Below are positions 42,106 to 50,786 of a DNA stretch of 60,950 nt, in pieces. The DNA comes from DASZXJ01 sp035545895. Its GTDB lineage: Bacteria > Planctomycetota > Phycisphaerae > Tepidisphaerales > Tepidisphaeraceae. The number at the start of each line of letters is the position of its first letter. Position 1 is the first letter of the stretch. The notes below the pieces were generated by a model. It saw only the letters and a program-made list of their open reading frames with translations, did not search any database and had not been told where the DNA came from. The stretch lies in assembly GCA_035545895.1 (NCBI GenBank), contig DASZXJ010000216.1, forward strand, positions 1 to 60,950, written 5' to 3'. Made by a program: the position numbers and the translations under genes.

Positions 42106-42336
42106 ATGGGACAGCCGCGCAGATTCATCATGCGGATCGAATTGACCGGGCCCGCAAAGCAAAAGCTCTCGACGTTGAGCGATAAGCACGGCATGACCCA
42201 GGTTGCGATGATGTCACGGCTGGTGGAGTGGTACGCCCAGCAAGATGAATTGATCCAGGCCGCCGTCATGGGGCACTATCCGAGTGACATTGAGCCGGAC
42301 GTTGCCAAACTGATTTTGAAACGCATGGTGAATTGA
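42106..42336 (+). CDS. Small RHH-like DNA-binding protein
   Basis: The 76-residue protein starts MGQPRRFIMRIELTGPAKQK after TTGGAGAA, followed by LSDKHGMTQVAMMSRLVEWY, a ribbon-helix-helix-like pattern. Its last 35 residues (from YAQQDELIQ) recur in a broken copy at 44919-45024. It is probably a small regulator. Confidence 0.65.
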   Translation: MGQPRRFIMRIELTGPAKQKLSTLSDKHGMTQVAMMSRLVEWYAQQDELIQAAVMGHYPSDIEPDVAKLILKRMVN

Positions 42337-42498
42337 ACAACAGGCTTGCCGCACTGGTGACAGACGCGCTGAGCCGCGCGATTCGACCGTGCGCCGACCC
42401 ATAGCACGTCCGAAGCATCGACCCGGCAGAATCACGGGCGTTGGATATCCGGCGGTATCATTCTCTGATGCCAGTTCCAGTTCAAGTGCTGCGACGGC

Positions 42499-43296
42499 TC
42501 ACGCAACTTGTGCTGCGATTGTTTGGGAACCCTGAATGACCTTGAGATTTGCAGGGCCAAACACTTCCGCAAGTGCGGCGACTGACTTCTCATTGGTGGC
42601 TATCGCATCGATGTGTGAGAGGAACGCGAGATAGGTCAAGTCTACAAGGCTATTCGCCAACGTCTTGTCATTACTCAGGTGGTGAGACCGATTTCCCTTG
42701 AGTCGGAACCGGAAGGCCAGAAAGTTACGCAGTTGTTCCCATTCGTAGATCAGCCAACCGGGAGTGGGCGATTGCTTCATGCCATGCTGTCCAGCGATTG
42801 CCTGCCCACCGAGCGGGGCAAACAACTCAAGGTACTTTCGAGCATCCGTCGTAACGTCTGAGTTGTTCGACCCGAAATTTGTGAAAATGTCGGCGTGCTT
42901 TTCTTCCCACATCCGGTCTAATCCCTCACGGAGTCGTCGCGGCTCGTTTTTCTCAAATGATTCTTCGACCTCTTGCGCGACGTCGGGGATAACGCCGATG
43001 CTTTGCCCGCCGTTTACAAATTCAAGCAACCGCTCGCTGTCCGGGTGTAACACGTTGTCTATCCGATGACTCTGTTTGATTTCAGTGTTCACTAGCCCGA
43101 TGAGCGAACGTGAGAGAACAAGATCAAGCCCCACGAGCCGATCGAGATACATGCGCGGATTGTGCTTGTCCGAATTCGTCATAATCTCGTAGATCAACTC
43201 GAAGGTAATAAGAACGGTGTATCCGCTCAGGTCATTCCGCATCGCGTCACGCCCTGAACCCTTGAGGTACGAAAAGTCAACGATGATCCTTGGCAT
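42499..43296 (-). CDS. PIN-like domain protein
   Basis: The 265-residue protein starts MPRIIVDFSYLKGSGRDAMR. The first Asp (VDFSYL), a Glu in ITFELIYEIMT, and the C-terminal LVDLTYLAFLSHIDAIATNE segment followed by NLKVI fit the order of PIN-fold acidic residues. The frame is open to 43344, overlapping the upstream protease gene. It is much longer than a PIN toxin, with a helical insert of ~120 residues. It probably forms an operon with the exported protease; the pairing is unusual. Confidence 0.6.
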   Translation of the reverse strand: MPRIIVDFSYLKGSGRDAMRNDLSGYTVLITFELIYEIMTNSDKHNPRMYLDRLVGLDLVLSRSLIGLVNTEIKQSHRIDNVLHPDSERLLEFVNGGQSIGVIPDVAQEVEESFEKNEPRRLREGLDRMWEEKHADIFTNFGSNNSDVTTDARKYLELFAPLGGQAIAGQHGMKQSPTPGWLIYEWEQLRNFLAFRFRLKGNRSHHLSNDKTLANSLVDLTYLAFLSHIDAIATNEKSVAALAEVFGPANLKVIQGSQTIAAQVA

Positions 43297-43321
43297 GTGT
43301 GTTGAAGTCGTCACGCTTCTC

Positions 43322-44728
43322 TCAATCGTTGGGAACGCTCGCAAGCAACTGTTGCTGTTTGTCGCGTAAAATTCCTAGTTCAATCTGTGCAGCCTGAGCA
43401 TCGGCTTGCAACGGTGCGATATTCGCCTGTAGGTACTGCCGAGCCGCCGACGCGCGGTTATTGGCGATTTCAGCGGCACGGGCAATTGCTGCATTCCGCT
43501 GTCTCTCTTGCTGCGCAGCGTTCTCCCTGAGCCAGGCGTTGTAGTTTGCAAGATCGGTCGAGGTAGTGTTGCGATCAAAAATCGGTTGCCGTGGTTGGAC
43601 ATACGGTGGGAGATTGTTGACCGTCTGTTGGTACTCCGCGTTGATTTGTTGGATTTCCAGATTGCAACGTGCATTAAGATCGTTGATAGCATTCTGATTG
43701 GCGACGGCCCGTGCCGCCAGCTCTGCCATGCGGCGTTCGATGCTGTCCAACTGCGGTTTGACTTGTGCGTAAGCGTTCCGTTGGGCAACCGACCGCTTCG
43801 CTTGCTCAACTGCTTCGCGCTCGCGTTGTCTCTGAATCGCGACCGTGCCAATGGTCGTGTTGTATGCCTTGCGATTCACTTCATACCACGCACCACCACA
43901 GACCTGTTTGCCTAATTCTATCATCGTCGGCGCAACGCGGGCGAATCCACATTCAACCGCTTCATCCGCCGTGAGCGTTAGAATCTGCCCCTTGCTCTTA
44001 ATGAGCTTCCCCGGCCCGGACGTGCGGAGCGTGGGCTTGCCGCTCTCGTTAGCTAGGTACATTTCTAAATCAAGTTCACTCATGCCACGGATCAGCAAAT
44101 CCGCGTGGCCCGCGTGTTCACTTGCGGCACGCATCCGAGCTTCAATGACGGAACGAAATTTTGCGTCAACGTCTGCTGGGCCGTTCTCCGTCATCCGAAA
44201 TGGAACGGTTGCACCAATTGTCGCGCCGGGCTTCATGTAGACCTGGGGGCATGACATTGCGATCACGGCGGCAGCGGAATATGCAGTCTTGACATAAGCG
44301 ACGATATTCATTGATTTCGACGCATCATTCAGCGCGTCAATCATGTCCATCATCTGGCCGATGTTCCCGCCCGGACTGTCGATTGCGAGTATCACGTACT
44401 GCGGTTGGGCGGCACGGGCTTCCGCAAGTCCGGCGCGAAGTGCGTCAACGGTTACATCCTCACCGATGCCGCCGAATATCGGAATGACGACATACGGTTG
44501 CCCTTCACGCGACGGCTTGTACCACGTTTGGATTTGCGATTTGCTGATGCGTTGGGTGAGCGAAGATTCAAACCCCGACACTTGTATGGTGACTACATTG
44601 TCATCTTCGCCGGTGACTTCACCCTCAATCGTTCTCCCGTCTTGAAGGATGAGCCGATCCGCGTGCGCCACCGTGGTGAAAATGAACGCCAGAGCGATAG
44701 ACGCGAGTGCTTTTCCCCAGTTCTCCAT
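43322..44728 (-). CDS. Exported ClpP/SDH-like serine protease with coiled-coil tail
   Basis: The protein is 468 residues from the ATG at 44728. Residues 1-23 are a signal peptide (LASIALAFIFTTVAHA). A short beta domain follows (ILQDGRTIEGEVTGEDDNVV), then a ClpP-type crotonase fold with AIDSPGGNIGQMMDMIDAL (~117-133) and a candidate nucleophile Ser151 in KTAYSAAAVIAMS. The fold resembles NfeD/SppA-like proteases. The last ~200 residues are Ala/Gln/Arg-rich coiled coil. It is upstream of, and probably cotranscribed with, the PIN-like gene. The substrate is unknown. Confidence 0.75.
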   Translation of the reverse strand: MENWGKALASIALAFIFTTVAHADRLILQDGRTIEGEVTGEDDNVVTIQVSGFESSLTQRISKSQIQTWYKPSREGQPYVVIPIFGGIGEDVTVDALRAGLAEARAAQPQYVILAIDSPGGNIGQMMDMIDALNDASKSMNIVAYVKTAYSAAAVIAMSCPQVYMKPGATIGATVPFRMTENGPADVDAKFRSVIEARMRAASEHAGHADLLIRGMSELDLEMYLANESGKPTLRTSGPGKLIKSKGQILTLTADEAVECGFARVAPTMIELGKQVCGGAWYEVNRKAYNTTIGTVAIQRQREREAVEQAKRSVAQRNAYAQVKPQLDSIERRMAELAARAVANQNAINDLNARCNLEIQQINAEYQQTVNNLPPYVQPRQPIFDRNTTSTDLANYNAWLRENAAQQERQRNAAIARAAEIANNRASAARQYLQANIAPLQADAQAAQIELGILRDKQQQLLASVPND

Positions 44729-44918
44729 AACCGGTTTATCGACAACCTGCGGGGAGGGGTTGATGAGCGTGGCGCGAGCAAGGCCGATAACACAAATTGC
44801 CACAACCGCGTCGATTGCCCGTCCTGGTCAAACATTCGCTCGCCAGTTCTGCCTGCGCCACGCTTGTTCGCCTCAACCATGCCGGTCACGGTAATGCGTT
44901 CAGCATCGGTGACATTGC

Positions 44919-45024
44919 GTACGCGCAGCAAGATGGATTGATCCAAACCGCGGTGATGGGACATTATCCACGCGAGATTGCCGGGGATGTTGCCAAGCTG
45001 ATTTTGAAACGCATGGTGAACTAG
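44919..45024 (+). pseudogene. Broken copy of the 42106 gene (C-terminal part)
   Basis: These 106 bases encode YAQQDGLIQTAVMGHYPREI and continue to LILKRMVN, paralleling the end of the protein at 42106-42336 over the same length but with many changes. Nothing related precedes the YAQQD point, so the N-terminal DNA-binding part is missing. Confidence 0.65.
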
Positions 45025-45707
45025 ATCGGTTCGACTAGCGACGGGTCATTATTCCCCGGCTTGTTCACTTTGCTGCTAACCTTGAATGCTTCCATCCGTT
45101 CAGCATCAAACGGCTTGAGCAAGTCGGCAACGTCTACCGATTTATCGTTGCGGTCCATCCATCGCTCGTATGCCGAGCGAGCAAGAATCACCGGCATTCT
45201 ATTGTGGATCGGGCGCAGGACGTCATTGGGTTGCGTCGTCAGGATCGTGAACGTATCGACCGGCTCAGCACCTTCAGCGGGCTTCCAGCGTTCCCACAGC
45301 CCTGCAAAGGCAAACGGCTTATCATCTTTCATCCGAATGAAGTACGGTTGTTTGGGCGGTTTGGCGCCTTGCCATTCATAGAACCCGTCGGCGGGCACAA
45401 GGCATCGCCGGCGTTCCATCGCCTGACGGAACATCCCCGACGTTGCCGCTGTCTCACTCTTGGCGTTGATCGGCTGCATCTTCGGTTTGCCCTTGACCCA
45501 TGATGGAATCAATCCCCATCGAGCCAAGCCCAGGGTGGGTTTGCCGTCCTTATTTGGGCGGATCACCGGGCAGAAATGTGACGGCGCGACATTGTACAGC
45601 CCGTGCTGATTCACCTTCTCCGTGAATTCCTCAAAATCGAGCGATGACAGCACGCCTAATGCTGCTTCAAGCAATCGTAATTCTCGTATCGTGTATCGAC
45701 CGCACAT
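45021..45707 (-). CDS. SRAP domain protein (HMCES/YedK-like abasic-site shield)
   Basis: The 228-residue protein is complete. It starts MCGRYTIRELRLLEAALGVL with the catalytic Cys2. YNVAPSHFCPVIR, GLARWGLIPSWVKGKPKMQP, INAKSETAATSGMFR with the conserved Glu, CLVPADGFYEWQG and HNRMPVIL with the conserved His are all present. SRAP proteins form a covalent link to abasic sites in single-stranded DNA. It lies 15 bases after the Y-family polymerase gene on the same strand, suggesting one damage-response operon. Confidence 0.92.
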   Translation of the reverse strand: MCGRYTIRELRLLEAALGVLSSLDFEEFTEKVNQHGLYNVAPSHFCPVIRPNKDGKPTLGLARWGLIPSWVKGKPKMQPINAKSETAATSGMFRQAMERRRCLVPADGFYEWQGAKPPKQPYFIRMKDDKPFAFAGLWERWKPAEGAEPVDTFTILTTQPNDVLRPIHNRMPVILARSAYERWMDRNDKSVDVADLLKPFDAERMEAFKVSSKVNKPGNNDPSLVEPI

Positions 45708-45722
45708 GTTCGGATTGTAACC

Positions 45723-46928
45723 TCACCACGGCATGGAAGGGTCGGGGATGTTGGTGAAGGAAATGCGCAGCGGTGCGACGGCCTTCAACCCGTGAATGCC
45801 CCCATAGTACACCGTGTTTGTTCCGAACCGCATATTGATGCGATCCATCGTCCGGGACAATGCGATTCGCTTTTGCTCACATTCAAACAAGGGCGCGGGC
45901 ATATTGGCATCGTGAATGCACCGAGACAGCACGATACCCGCGCGAATCGGCGTGCCTTTGGGCGGTTGCCAGATTGCCGCGAACGCTTCCAAAATGGATT
46001 GCGTGTCCTGGCAGGGAATCACATCGGTACGCGCGAACCATGCTGGAGCACGCATCAACTCGACTTGCACTTCCAACCGCCTCGCCCATAGCCGCAAGTG
46101 ACGCATTCGGGCAGCGGCCTTATGAACCAGGCGCATCAATACGCCCCGAACGCCGTCAATTGTGCGAAGGTCGGGCGGCAACACGTAACTGTGGCCGACG
46201 CTGCGGCGTTTGATGATTGGACCGGGTACATCTTCACCGCGCAACAGCCGATGCAACCTGGCACCGACAACGCCGTTCCAGTGCGAACGCATTTGGGATT
46301 CTGACAGGCCGTAGAGTTGTTCGACAGTCGTGATGCCCGCAGTGCGCAGTCGTCGCAACATGCTTGGACCAATGCCCGAGAAGTCTTCCAACGCCAGTGG
46401 GTACATCCTATCGGGCAATTCATGCTGTTGAACGATCGTCAGGCCGTCCGGCTTTTGCATATCAGCCGCGACTTTCGCAAGGTACGAATTCGGCGCGATG
46501 CCTATCGAACAACGGAGCGCCGGACCGATTCGCTGGCGGATAGCGGCCTTGACCGTCATTGCAATTCGCGTGGCCACGTCGGGCTTTCGTTCATTGCCAA
46601 GCAACTCACACGCGCATTCATCGATCGAATGAACGGCCTTGACCGGGATGCACGTATCAATCGCGGCAAGAAACTCATGGTGAAGTCGGATGTACAATTC
46701 CGGCCGCGCGACGACCATTCGGATTTGCGGACAGAGCTTTTTCGCCTCCCAAACTGCCGTACCCGTTTTCACTCCGAAGGCTTTTGCTTCATACGATGCC
46801 GCAATGCAGCAGGTGTAATCAGTGGCGACCGCACACACCGCAACAGGCTTGTCGCGCAGCTCCGCGCGGTCGTGCTGTTCACACGACGCAAAGTAACTAT
46901 TCATATCAAGGAACATTGCCGCGAGCAT
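45723..46928 (-). CDS. Y-family DNA polymerase (DinB/UmuC/ImuB-like)
   Basis: The 401-residue protein starts MLAAMFLDMNSYFASCEQHD with GGAAGG before the ATG. The catalytic Asp of FLDMNSYFAS and the Asp-Glu of VHSIDECACEL are intact, so it should be active. CCIAASYEAKAFGVKTG, GIAPNSYLAKVAADMQKPDG and the HhH segment DFSGIGPSMLRRLRTAGI follow. The little-finger domain ends PLRISFTNIPDPSMPW. It performs lesion bypass. Plasmid-borne copies commonly accompany SOS-type genes, here SRAP. Confidence 0.9.
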   Translation of the reverse strand: MLAAMFLDMNSYFASCEQHDRAELRDKPVAVCAVATDYTCCIAASYEAKAFGVKTGTAVWEAKKLCPQIRMVVARPELYIRLHHEFLAAIDTCIPVKAVHSIDECACELLGNERKPDVATRIAMTVKAAIRQRIGPALRCSIGIAPNSYLAKVAADMQKPDGLTIVQQHELPDRMYPLALEDFSGIGPSMLRRLRTAGITTVEQLYGLSESQMRSHWNGVVGARLHRLLRGEDVPGPIIKRRSVGHSYVLPPDLRTIDGVRGVLMRLVHKAAARMRHLRLWARRLEVQVELMRAPAWFARTDVIPCQDTQSILEAFAAIWQPPKGTPIRAGIVLSRCIHDANMPAPLFECEQKRIALSRTMDRINMRFGTNTVYYGGIHGLKAVAPLRISFTNIPDPSMPW

Positions 46929-46944
46929 TCAGCCTTCCCAGAGG

Positions 46945-46976
46945 AACCGAACAGTTACTTAACATCAAGAACGGTT
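46945..46976. promoter_or_regulatory. Possible operator upstream of the polymerase
   Basis: AACCG (46945) and CGGTT (46972) are inverted repeats enclosing GAAC, GTTACTTAAC and GAAC motifs, immediately upstream of the polymerase start. A damage-responsive repressor could bind here; no known LexA consensus is matched exactly. Confidence 0.3.
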
Positions 46977-47154
46977 TAGTCAATCAGGGATCGCGCGGAA
47001 TTGTGTTGCGGGCTGTCTGTTAGTTTTGAAATCAATCAACTCGGCAGGCTTACAGGACAGCGTGGAAGTTAAGTCACCATCTCACTGCGTCATGTCATAA
47101 CAGCCTTTGTACAAGAAATAAGCGCCGCTGGCTCTCATATCAATCAGGAGTTTT

Positions 47155-47385
47155 GTGACCAAGCAGACCAGACAGCCGTCAATCCTCGACGCTCCACCAT
47201 TGAAACAGATGCCACCCCTGAGTCCGGAAGCCGCTGCGGTCATTCACGCACACTTGCCTCCGCCGAATGTCGAGCAGTACATCGCTCCGACGGTTGTCGC
47301 CACTCACGAAGTGGCACATTCTTCGGCGCACAGCGAAAAGGCAAAAGAGGACACCGTCTTGAAGCGCGCCGAGTGGAAGCCCTGA
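47155..47385 (+). CDS. Small Pro/Ala-rich protein
   Basis: The 76-residue protein starts at a GTG with AGGAG upstream (TKQTRQPSILDAPPLKQMPP). It is low-complexity and probably disordered, ending KEDTVLKRAEWKP. It precedes the 47393 gene by eight bases. The function is unknown. Confidence 0.5.
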   Translation: MTKQTRQPSILDAPPLKQMPPLSPEAAAVIHAHLPPPNVEQYIAPTVVATHEVAHSSAHSEKAKEDTVLKRAEWKP

Positions 47386-47392
47386 GTCGTCT

Positions 47393-48583
47393 ATGGTCAA
47401 CCCAAGCAAAGCAGTGCCTCCGCAGGGGCAATTGTCATTCGATTGGTCTGCACCGGCGCCTGAGGCCAGAAATGTCCCCGAGTCAGATGAATCTGTTCCG
47501 GAGGTAGCGGAGAATGCCTCGCATGTTTCCCTGCCAGCTTCCTCAGACCTCGTCCAAATCCTACCGTGGGATTTCCGCACATCATTTCCCGAGCCACTGG
47601 AAGATGCAATTGACGCCGGCAGGCTTCAGCCGGAAGATGCGACTCCCGAAAACATCAAGGCCCTGCACGAGGAGCACGCGCAACACGCGCTGGTCCTCCT
47701 CTCGGATCTGGATGCCATCTCTGATGCCAGACGCAGGGGGGTCGATCCGCTCACCGGCAAGGCACCACGAACGCCGAAGCAGCGGGAAGCATTGGAATTG
47801 CTCTTTAGAGATGAGCCGCCCCGACTCCAACACGCCTTCCATGTTTTGATGGATGTATACCAGGAAGTCTTCGGCCCCGAGGCCACGGACGCCTTCCGCA
47901 AGGCCATTCGCGCCTCGAATGCCGGCATTGAAGTCATTTCCGACGAACCTCCCCTTGTGCCTCCTTTGCAGGTTTCCGTTCGCACCGGCATCTTCGGAAT
48001 CAAAGAGAATGGCGACCCAGTGGACCCAGGACCCGAAGAGGTTCAGGCAATCACCGAATCTGTAGCAGACCAACTCATCGAGAACACAGACGATGCTGCC
48101 CGCAATTCGTTGCTGCGAAAGTACGCGGAGGACTTTGGACAGATTGCTGCGGACCAGCTTGGGCGCTGGGCCGACCGCAAAATCAACGCGGAGGTGGGAC
48201 GCAATTTCGATTACGACCCTGGGCATCCGTGGCATTACTACCCTGAAGGCGATGGCAACGAGCCCATGCCGGTTGAGGAAATTCCACCGGCGCCCGCGGC
48301 CGGCGAGTCATTTCGGGCGACACTCCCAAAGAATCCGGTGAAGCGCGCCAGGATGCTGAGGCAATTGCTTTCGGACCAGGAGACACAACTTGCACAGGAC
48401 AAGCAAAGATATACGGAGTTGGTGGAGCGCGGGGCGAACGCGCTAAGCGATTACGATCGCAACATCGCGCACGGAGGAAATGACGAGCTGGCTTGGGCGT
48501 CTGCACTCGCACTCAAATACAACCACGTACGCAACGGTTTGGGCCGAATCGGTTGGCTTCGCAACCAACAACCAGGAAATTGA
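47393..48583 (+). CDS. Hypothetical plasmid protein with N-terminal QLSFDW motif
   Basis: The 396-residue acidic protein starts MVNPSKAVPPQGQLSFDWSA. A disordered ~50-residue leader precedes a helical domain (ILPWDFRTSFPEPLEDAIDA, then HALVLLSDLDAISDARRRGV). The C-terminal third is a likely coiled coil (RARMLRQLLSDQETQLAQDK). The QLSFDW near the start parallels QLAFDW in the giant helicase. I recognise no family. Confidence 0.6.
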   Translation: MVNPSKAVPPQGQLSFDWSAPAPEARNVPESDESVPEVAENASHVSLPASSDLVQILPWDFRTSFPEPLEDAIDAGRLQPEDATPENIKALHEEHAQHALVLLSDLDAISDARRRGVDPLTGKAPRTPKQREALELLFRDEPPRLQHAFHVLMDVYQEVFGPEATDAFRKAIRASNAGIEVISDEPPLVPPLQVSVRTGIFGIKENGDPVDPGPEEVQAITESVADQLIENTDDAARNSLLRKYAEDFGQIAADQLGRWADRKINAEVGRNFDYDPGHPWHYYPEGDGNEPMPVEEIPPAPAAGESFRATLPKNPVKRARMLRQLLSDQETQLAQDKQRYTELVERGANALSDYDRNIAHGGNDELAWASALALKYNHVRNGLGRIGWLRNQQPGN

Positions 48584-48612
48584 TCATGCAGTGGGCCAGT
48601 TGACGGAAAAAG

Positions 48613-48650
48613 GAGCCGCCTGAAACCCGTTGTAGGGTCACAGGCGGCTC
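48613..48650. terminator. Terminator between convergent genes
   Basis: GAGCCGCCTG (48613-48622) and CAGGCGGCTC (48641-48650) form a perfect 10-bp stem with extra ACCC/GGGT pairs inside. In the minus direction CTTTTTCC follows, so it should stop transcripts of the membrane protein gene. It may also act on the plus-strand operon. Confidence 0.75.
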
Positions 48651-48661
48651 ACTGCCGATTT

Positions 48662-49354
48662 TCAGGGCTTGCCGGACGTTTTGCTCACCTGTTGCTGTGG
48701 TGAGTGGGGCTGGACCGGACTTTGGGATTTCGGAGCAGTCACCGCGGGGACGACCTCTTTCCGCGGCGACGAAGCGCCGCCCGATTCTTCATGATGGCCA
48801 CCGTTGGTCATTGGAATACAAACCTCCTGCTGCGCGACGGAACCAAGGAGTGAATGAGCCCGGCTGTAATACTTTCGCAGGGCGTCGCGCGAGCCCATGA
48901 AAAGCACAGAGCCGAGAAACAGAAACGCTAGTTCAGGCCACGGGAACTGAAAGCGGGCCAGAGGACCACCGAACCGTAACGAAATATAGGACAGAGGGAG
49001 CGCCACCAGGGTGTTGGAATAGAACTGGTAGTAACGATAGTGGATCTCGATGAGCAGCTCATACGCCTCGCGAGCGTCGGCAAGTTTGGCGTCATCCAGC
49101 TTCGGCCGGTTCAACCCCGAACACTCATGTACCGTATCGACAATCAACCACCGTACGCAGCTCACGACCAGTCCGGCGCCCAATGCACTTAGCGCCAGAT
49201 AGAGAAAGCGCCCAACCCCGGGATCGCCCGCTGATGGCGCCGCCAGCCAGGAATCGACCGCGGGCAATACCGGGGCAACGCCCGACAGCACCACAAGGCC
49301 GGGTAGCACATAAGCAATCACCAGGCCGAAGCCCCGACCGAAGATGTCGTCCAC
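48662..49354 (-). CDS. Four-span membrane protein
   Basis: The protein is ~231 residues from a GTG at 49354 (DDIFGRGFGLVIAYVLPGLV). The frame is open to 49426, but the upstream residues look non-coding. Hydrophobic segments include FGLVIAYVLPGLVVLSG, YLALSALGAGLVVSCVRWLI, SNTLVALPLSYISL and WPELAFLFLGSVLFMG. The tail is disordered and Pro/Gln/Ser-rich. It is divergent from the XRE gene. The function is unknown. Confidence 0.6.
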   Translation of the reverse strand: MDDIFGRGFGLVIAYVLPGLVVLSGVAPVLPAVDSWLAAPSAGDPGVGRFLYLALSALGAGLVVSCVRWLIVDTVHECSGLNRPKLDDAKLADAREAYELLIEIHYRYYQFYSNTLVALPLSYISLRFGGPLARFQFPWPELAFLFLGSVLFMGSRDALRKYYSRAHSLLGSVAQQEVCIPMTNGGHHEESGGASSPRKEVVPAVTAPKSQSPVQPHSPQQQVSKTSGKP

Positions 49355-49477
49355 AATGCCCAGCCCATAGCAGGACGGCCGGCGAAACCCATCGAAATTG
49401 ATGCAAGCCACGTCCATTGCCCGCATTTTCTTTGATCCGCAAAGTGTGTCAAGGGGTTTGAACCGGAAAATGAATCA

Positions 49478-49741
49478 ATGCCGACCAAAGCCCAGCATTC
49501 CCTGCAATATGCCCCTGTTCCGGCTCTCCTTCGGGAATGGAGGGAATCAAAGAACTTCACGCAACGGCAGCTTGCCGAGCGGCTGCGCAAGCCCCAATCC
49601 TGGATTCACAATTGCGAGACCGGTTATCGCCGAGTGGATGTTGGTGAGTTCTCAATCTGGGCTGAGGCCTGCGACCTGAAGCCGGCCGACGCATTCGCGC
49701 GGTTTCTGGGGCGCAGGGCCAGGGGGGTTGGCCGTAGATGA
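49478..49741 (+). CDS. XRE-family helix-turn-helix regulator
   Basis: The 87-residue protein has ALLREWRESKNFTQRQLAER, then LRKPQSWIHNCETGYRRVDV, a standard lambda-repressor-like HTH (F-T-Q-x-x-L-A ... S-x-I-H-x-x-E). It stands divergently to the membrane protein gene and may regulate it. Confidence 0.82.
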   Translation: MPTKAQHSLQYAPVPALLREWRESKNFTQRQLAERLRKPQSWIHNCETGYRRVDVGEFSIWAEACDLKPADAFARFLGRRARGVGRR

Positions 49742-49978
49742 CACCTCGATCGAGTTGTGTAGCCACTTCGCCGCGAACGCTTAACTCTGCCACGCGATCG
49801 CTCCGTTTCTCAACTTGCATCCGCTCCGGGCGGCGCCACAGTCGCTTCGCTTGTCGGTCTTCGGGTTAGCACGCTCGCGCCAGGTCGCTTTGCGACACGC
49901 GTGCCCTTTGGGCCTGGCACTCACCGTGCCGCCCCCTGCGCCCGATGCGTCGTCACCCTCCGCTAACCGCCACCTCTG

Positions 49979-50008
49979 TTGGTCCCGCTTCGCTTTGTTG
50001 AGGACCAA
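49979..50008. promoter_or_regulatory. Leader hairpin before the zinc-ribbon gene
   Basis: TTGGTCC (49979-49985) and GGACCAA (50002-50008) can pair. The AGGAGG ribosome site follows two bases later. The 230 bases before it contain no gene I can support. Confidence 0.4.
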
Positions 50009-50022
50009 CACAGGAGGCGTCC

Positions 50023-50226
50023 ATGCAATCCGAGAAACGGGAACAACCGCAACAGAAAACAGCAAATTCGCCGAATCAACTTTGCGGCCTGACCGCAAAG
50101 CACCAAAGTCAAGTCACACCGAAGAATGTTCCGGTCAGTTTCTGCCACCGCTGCGGCTATCCGCACGGCGAGCAATTCTGCCCGCGCTGCGGACAGCGTC
50201 AGTGCATCGCGTGTGGCGACGGATAA
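50023..50226 (+). CDS. Small zinc-ribbon protein
   Basis: The 67-residue protein has a disordered first half and three CxxC pairs at the end: SFCHRCGYPHGEQFCPRCGQ and RQCIACGDG. This would bind one or two zinc ions. AGGAGG lies seven bases before the ATG. The function is unknown; it could be a nucleic-acid or protein adaptor. Confidence 0.65.
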   Translation: MQSEKREQPQQKTANSPNQLCGLTAKHQSQVTPKNVPVSFCHRCGYPHGEQFCPRCGQRQCIACGDG

Positions 50227-50786
50227 GTGTGAAAAACGGTACTTGGACCGATAAATGAATTATTTGCACGCAACGCGGATTCACCGGCCACGCCGAGATG
50301 GAACCGCCCCACCACCGCCCATAATACCTATTATGTTAAGCTTGTTCACGGGTGAAGTACACACCCGCAGTGGACGAACAATGCCTCGATGTTCGGTGTG
50401 TGCGCGATGAGCTGATGAGTGGTTAATCGTTGGCAATTCGCGCCGTCATTGCGCGAATTGCCGCCTGAAGTTCCTCTACTGGAGCTGCTTCAGATTTCAT
50501 TCATTTCCTTCAATCCGACCTTCCACAACTCGGAGTCCGATAGCTTCAGTCCTTCGGCTACTCGTGGCCCAGTCGATGAGTCTTAAGCCTTTGCGTCGCA
50601 CTGGCGTGGGTAATATCAAACCAGTGTCTTGCCTCCTCTCAATCTGCAACCTTGATCGCAAGATTGTGGCATCGGGAACTGCATGGGCATGCGAGATAGC
50701 CATCGTCGCGCGGCCCCGCTTGAACGAAGCTGCTTAAGAAGACGGAACGGCGGGTCAACACGGTCTTCTGCGCTCGGTACTGATCT
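50227..50786. other. Boundary region between backbone and carbohydrate cargo
   Basis: No gene is recognisable over ~560 bases. An inverted repeat CATAATA-CC-TATTATG lies near 50318-50333 in an AT-richer patch. The region likely contains the scar where the glycosidase module joined the plasmid and where the 5' end of the GH29 gene was lost. Confidence 0.4.

Noticed and set aside
42231..45024. The 106-bp copies as target-site or att direct repeats of a recent insertion
   Set aside because: They differ at many positions and align as coding sequence, so they are an old paralogous pair, not a fresh duplication.
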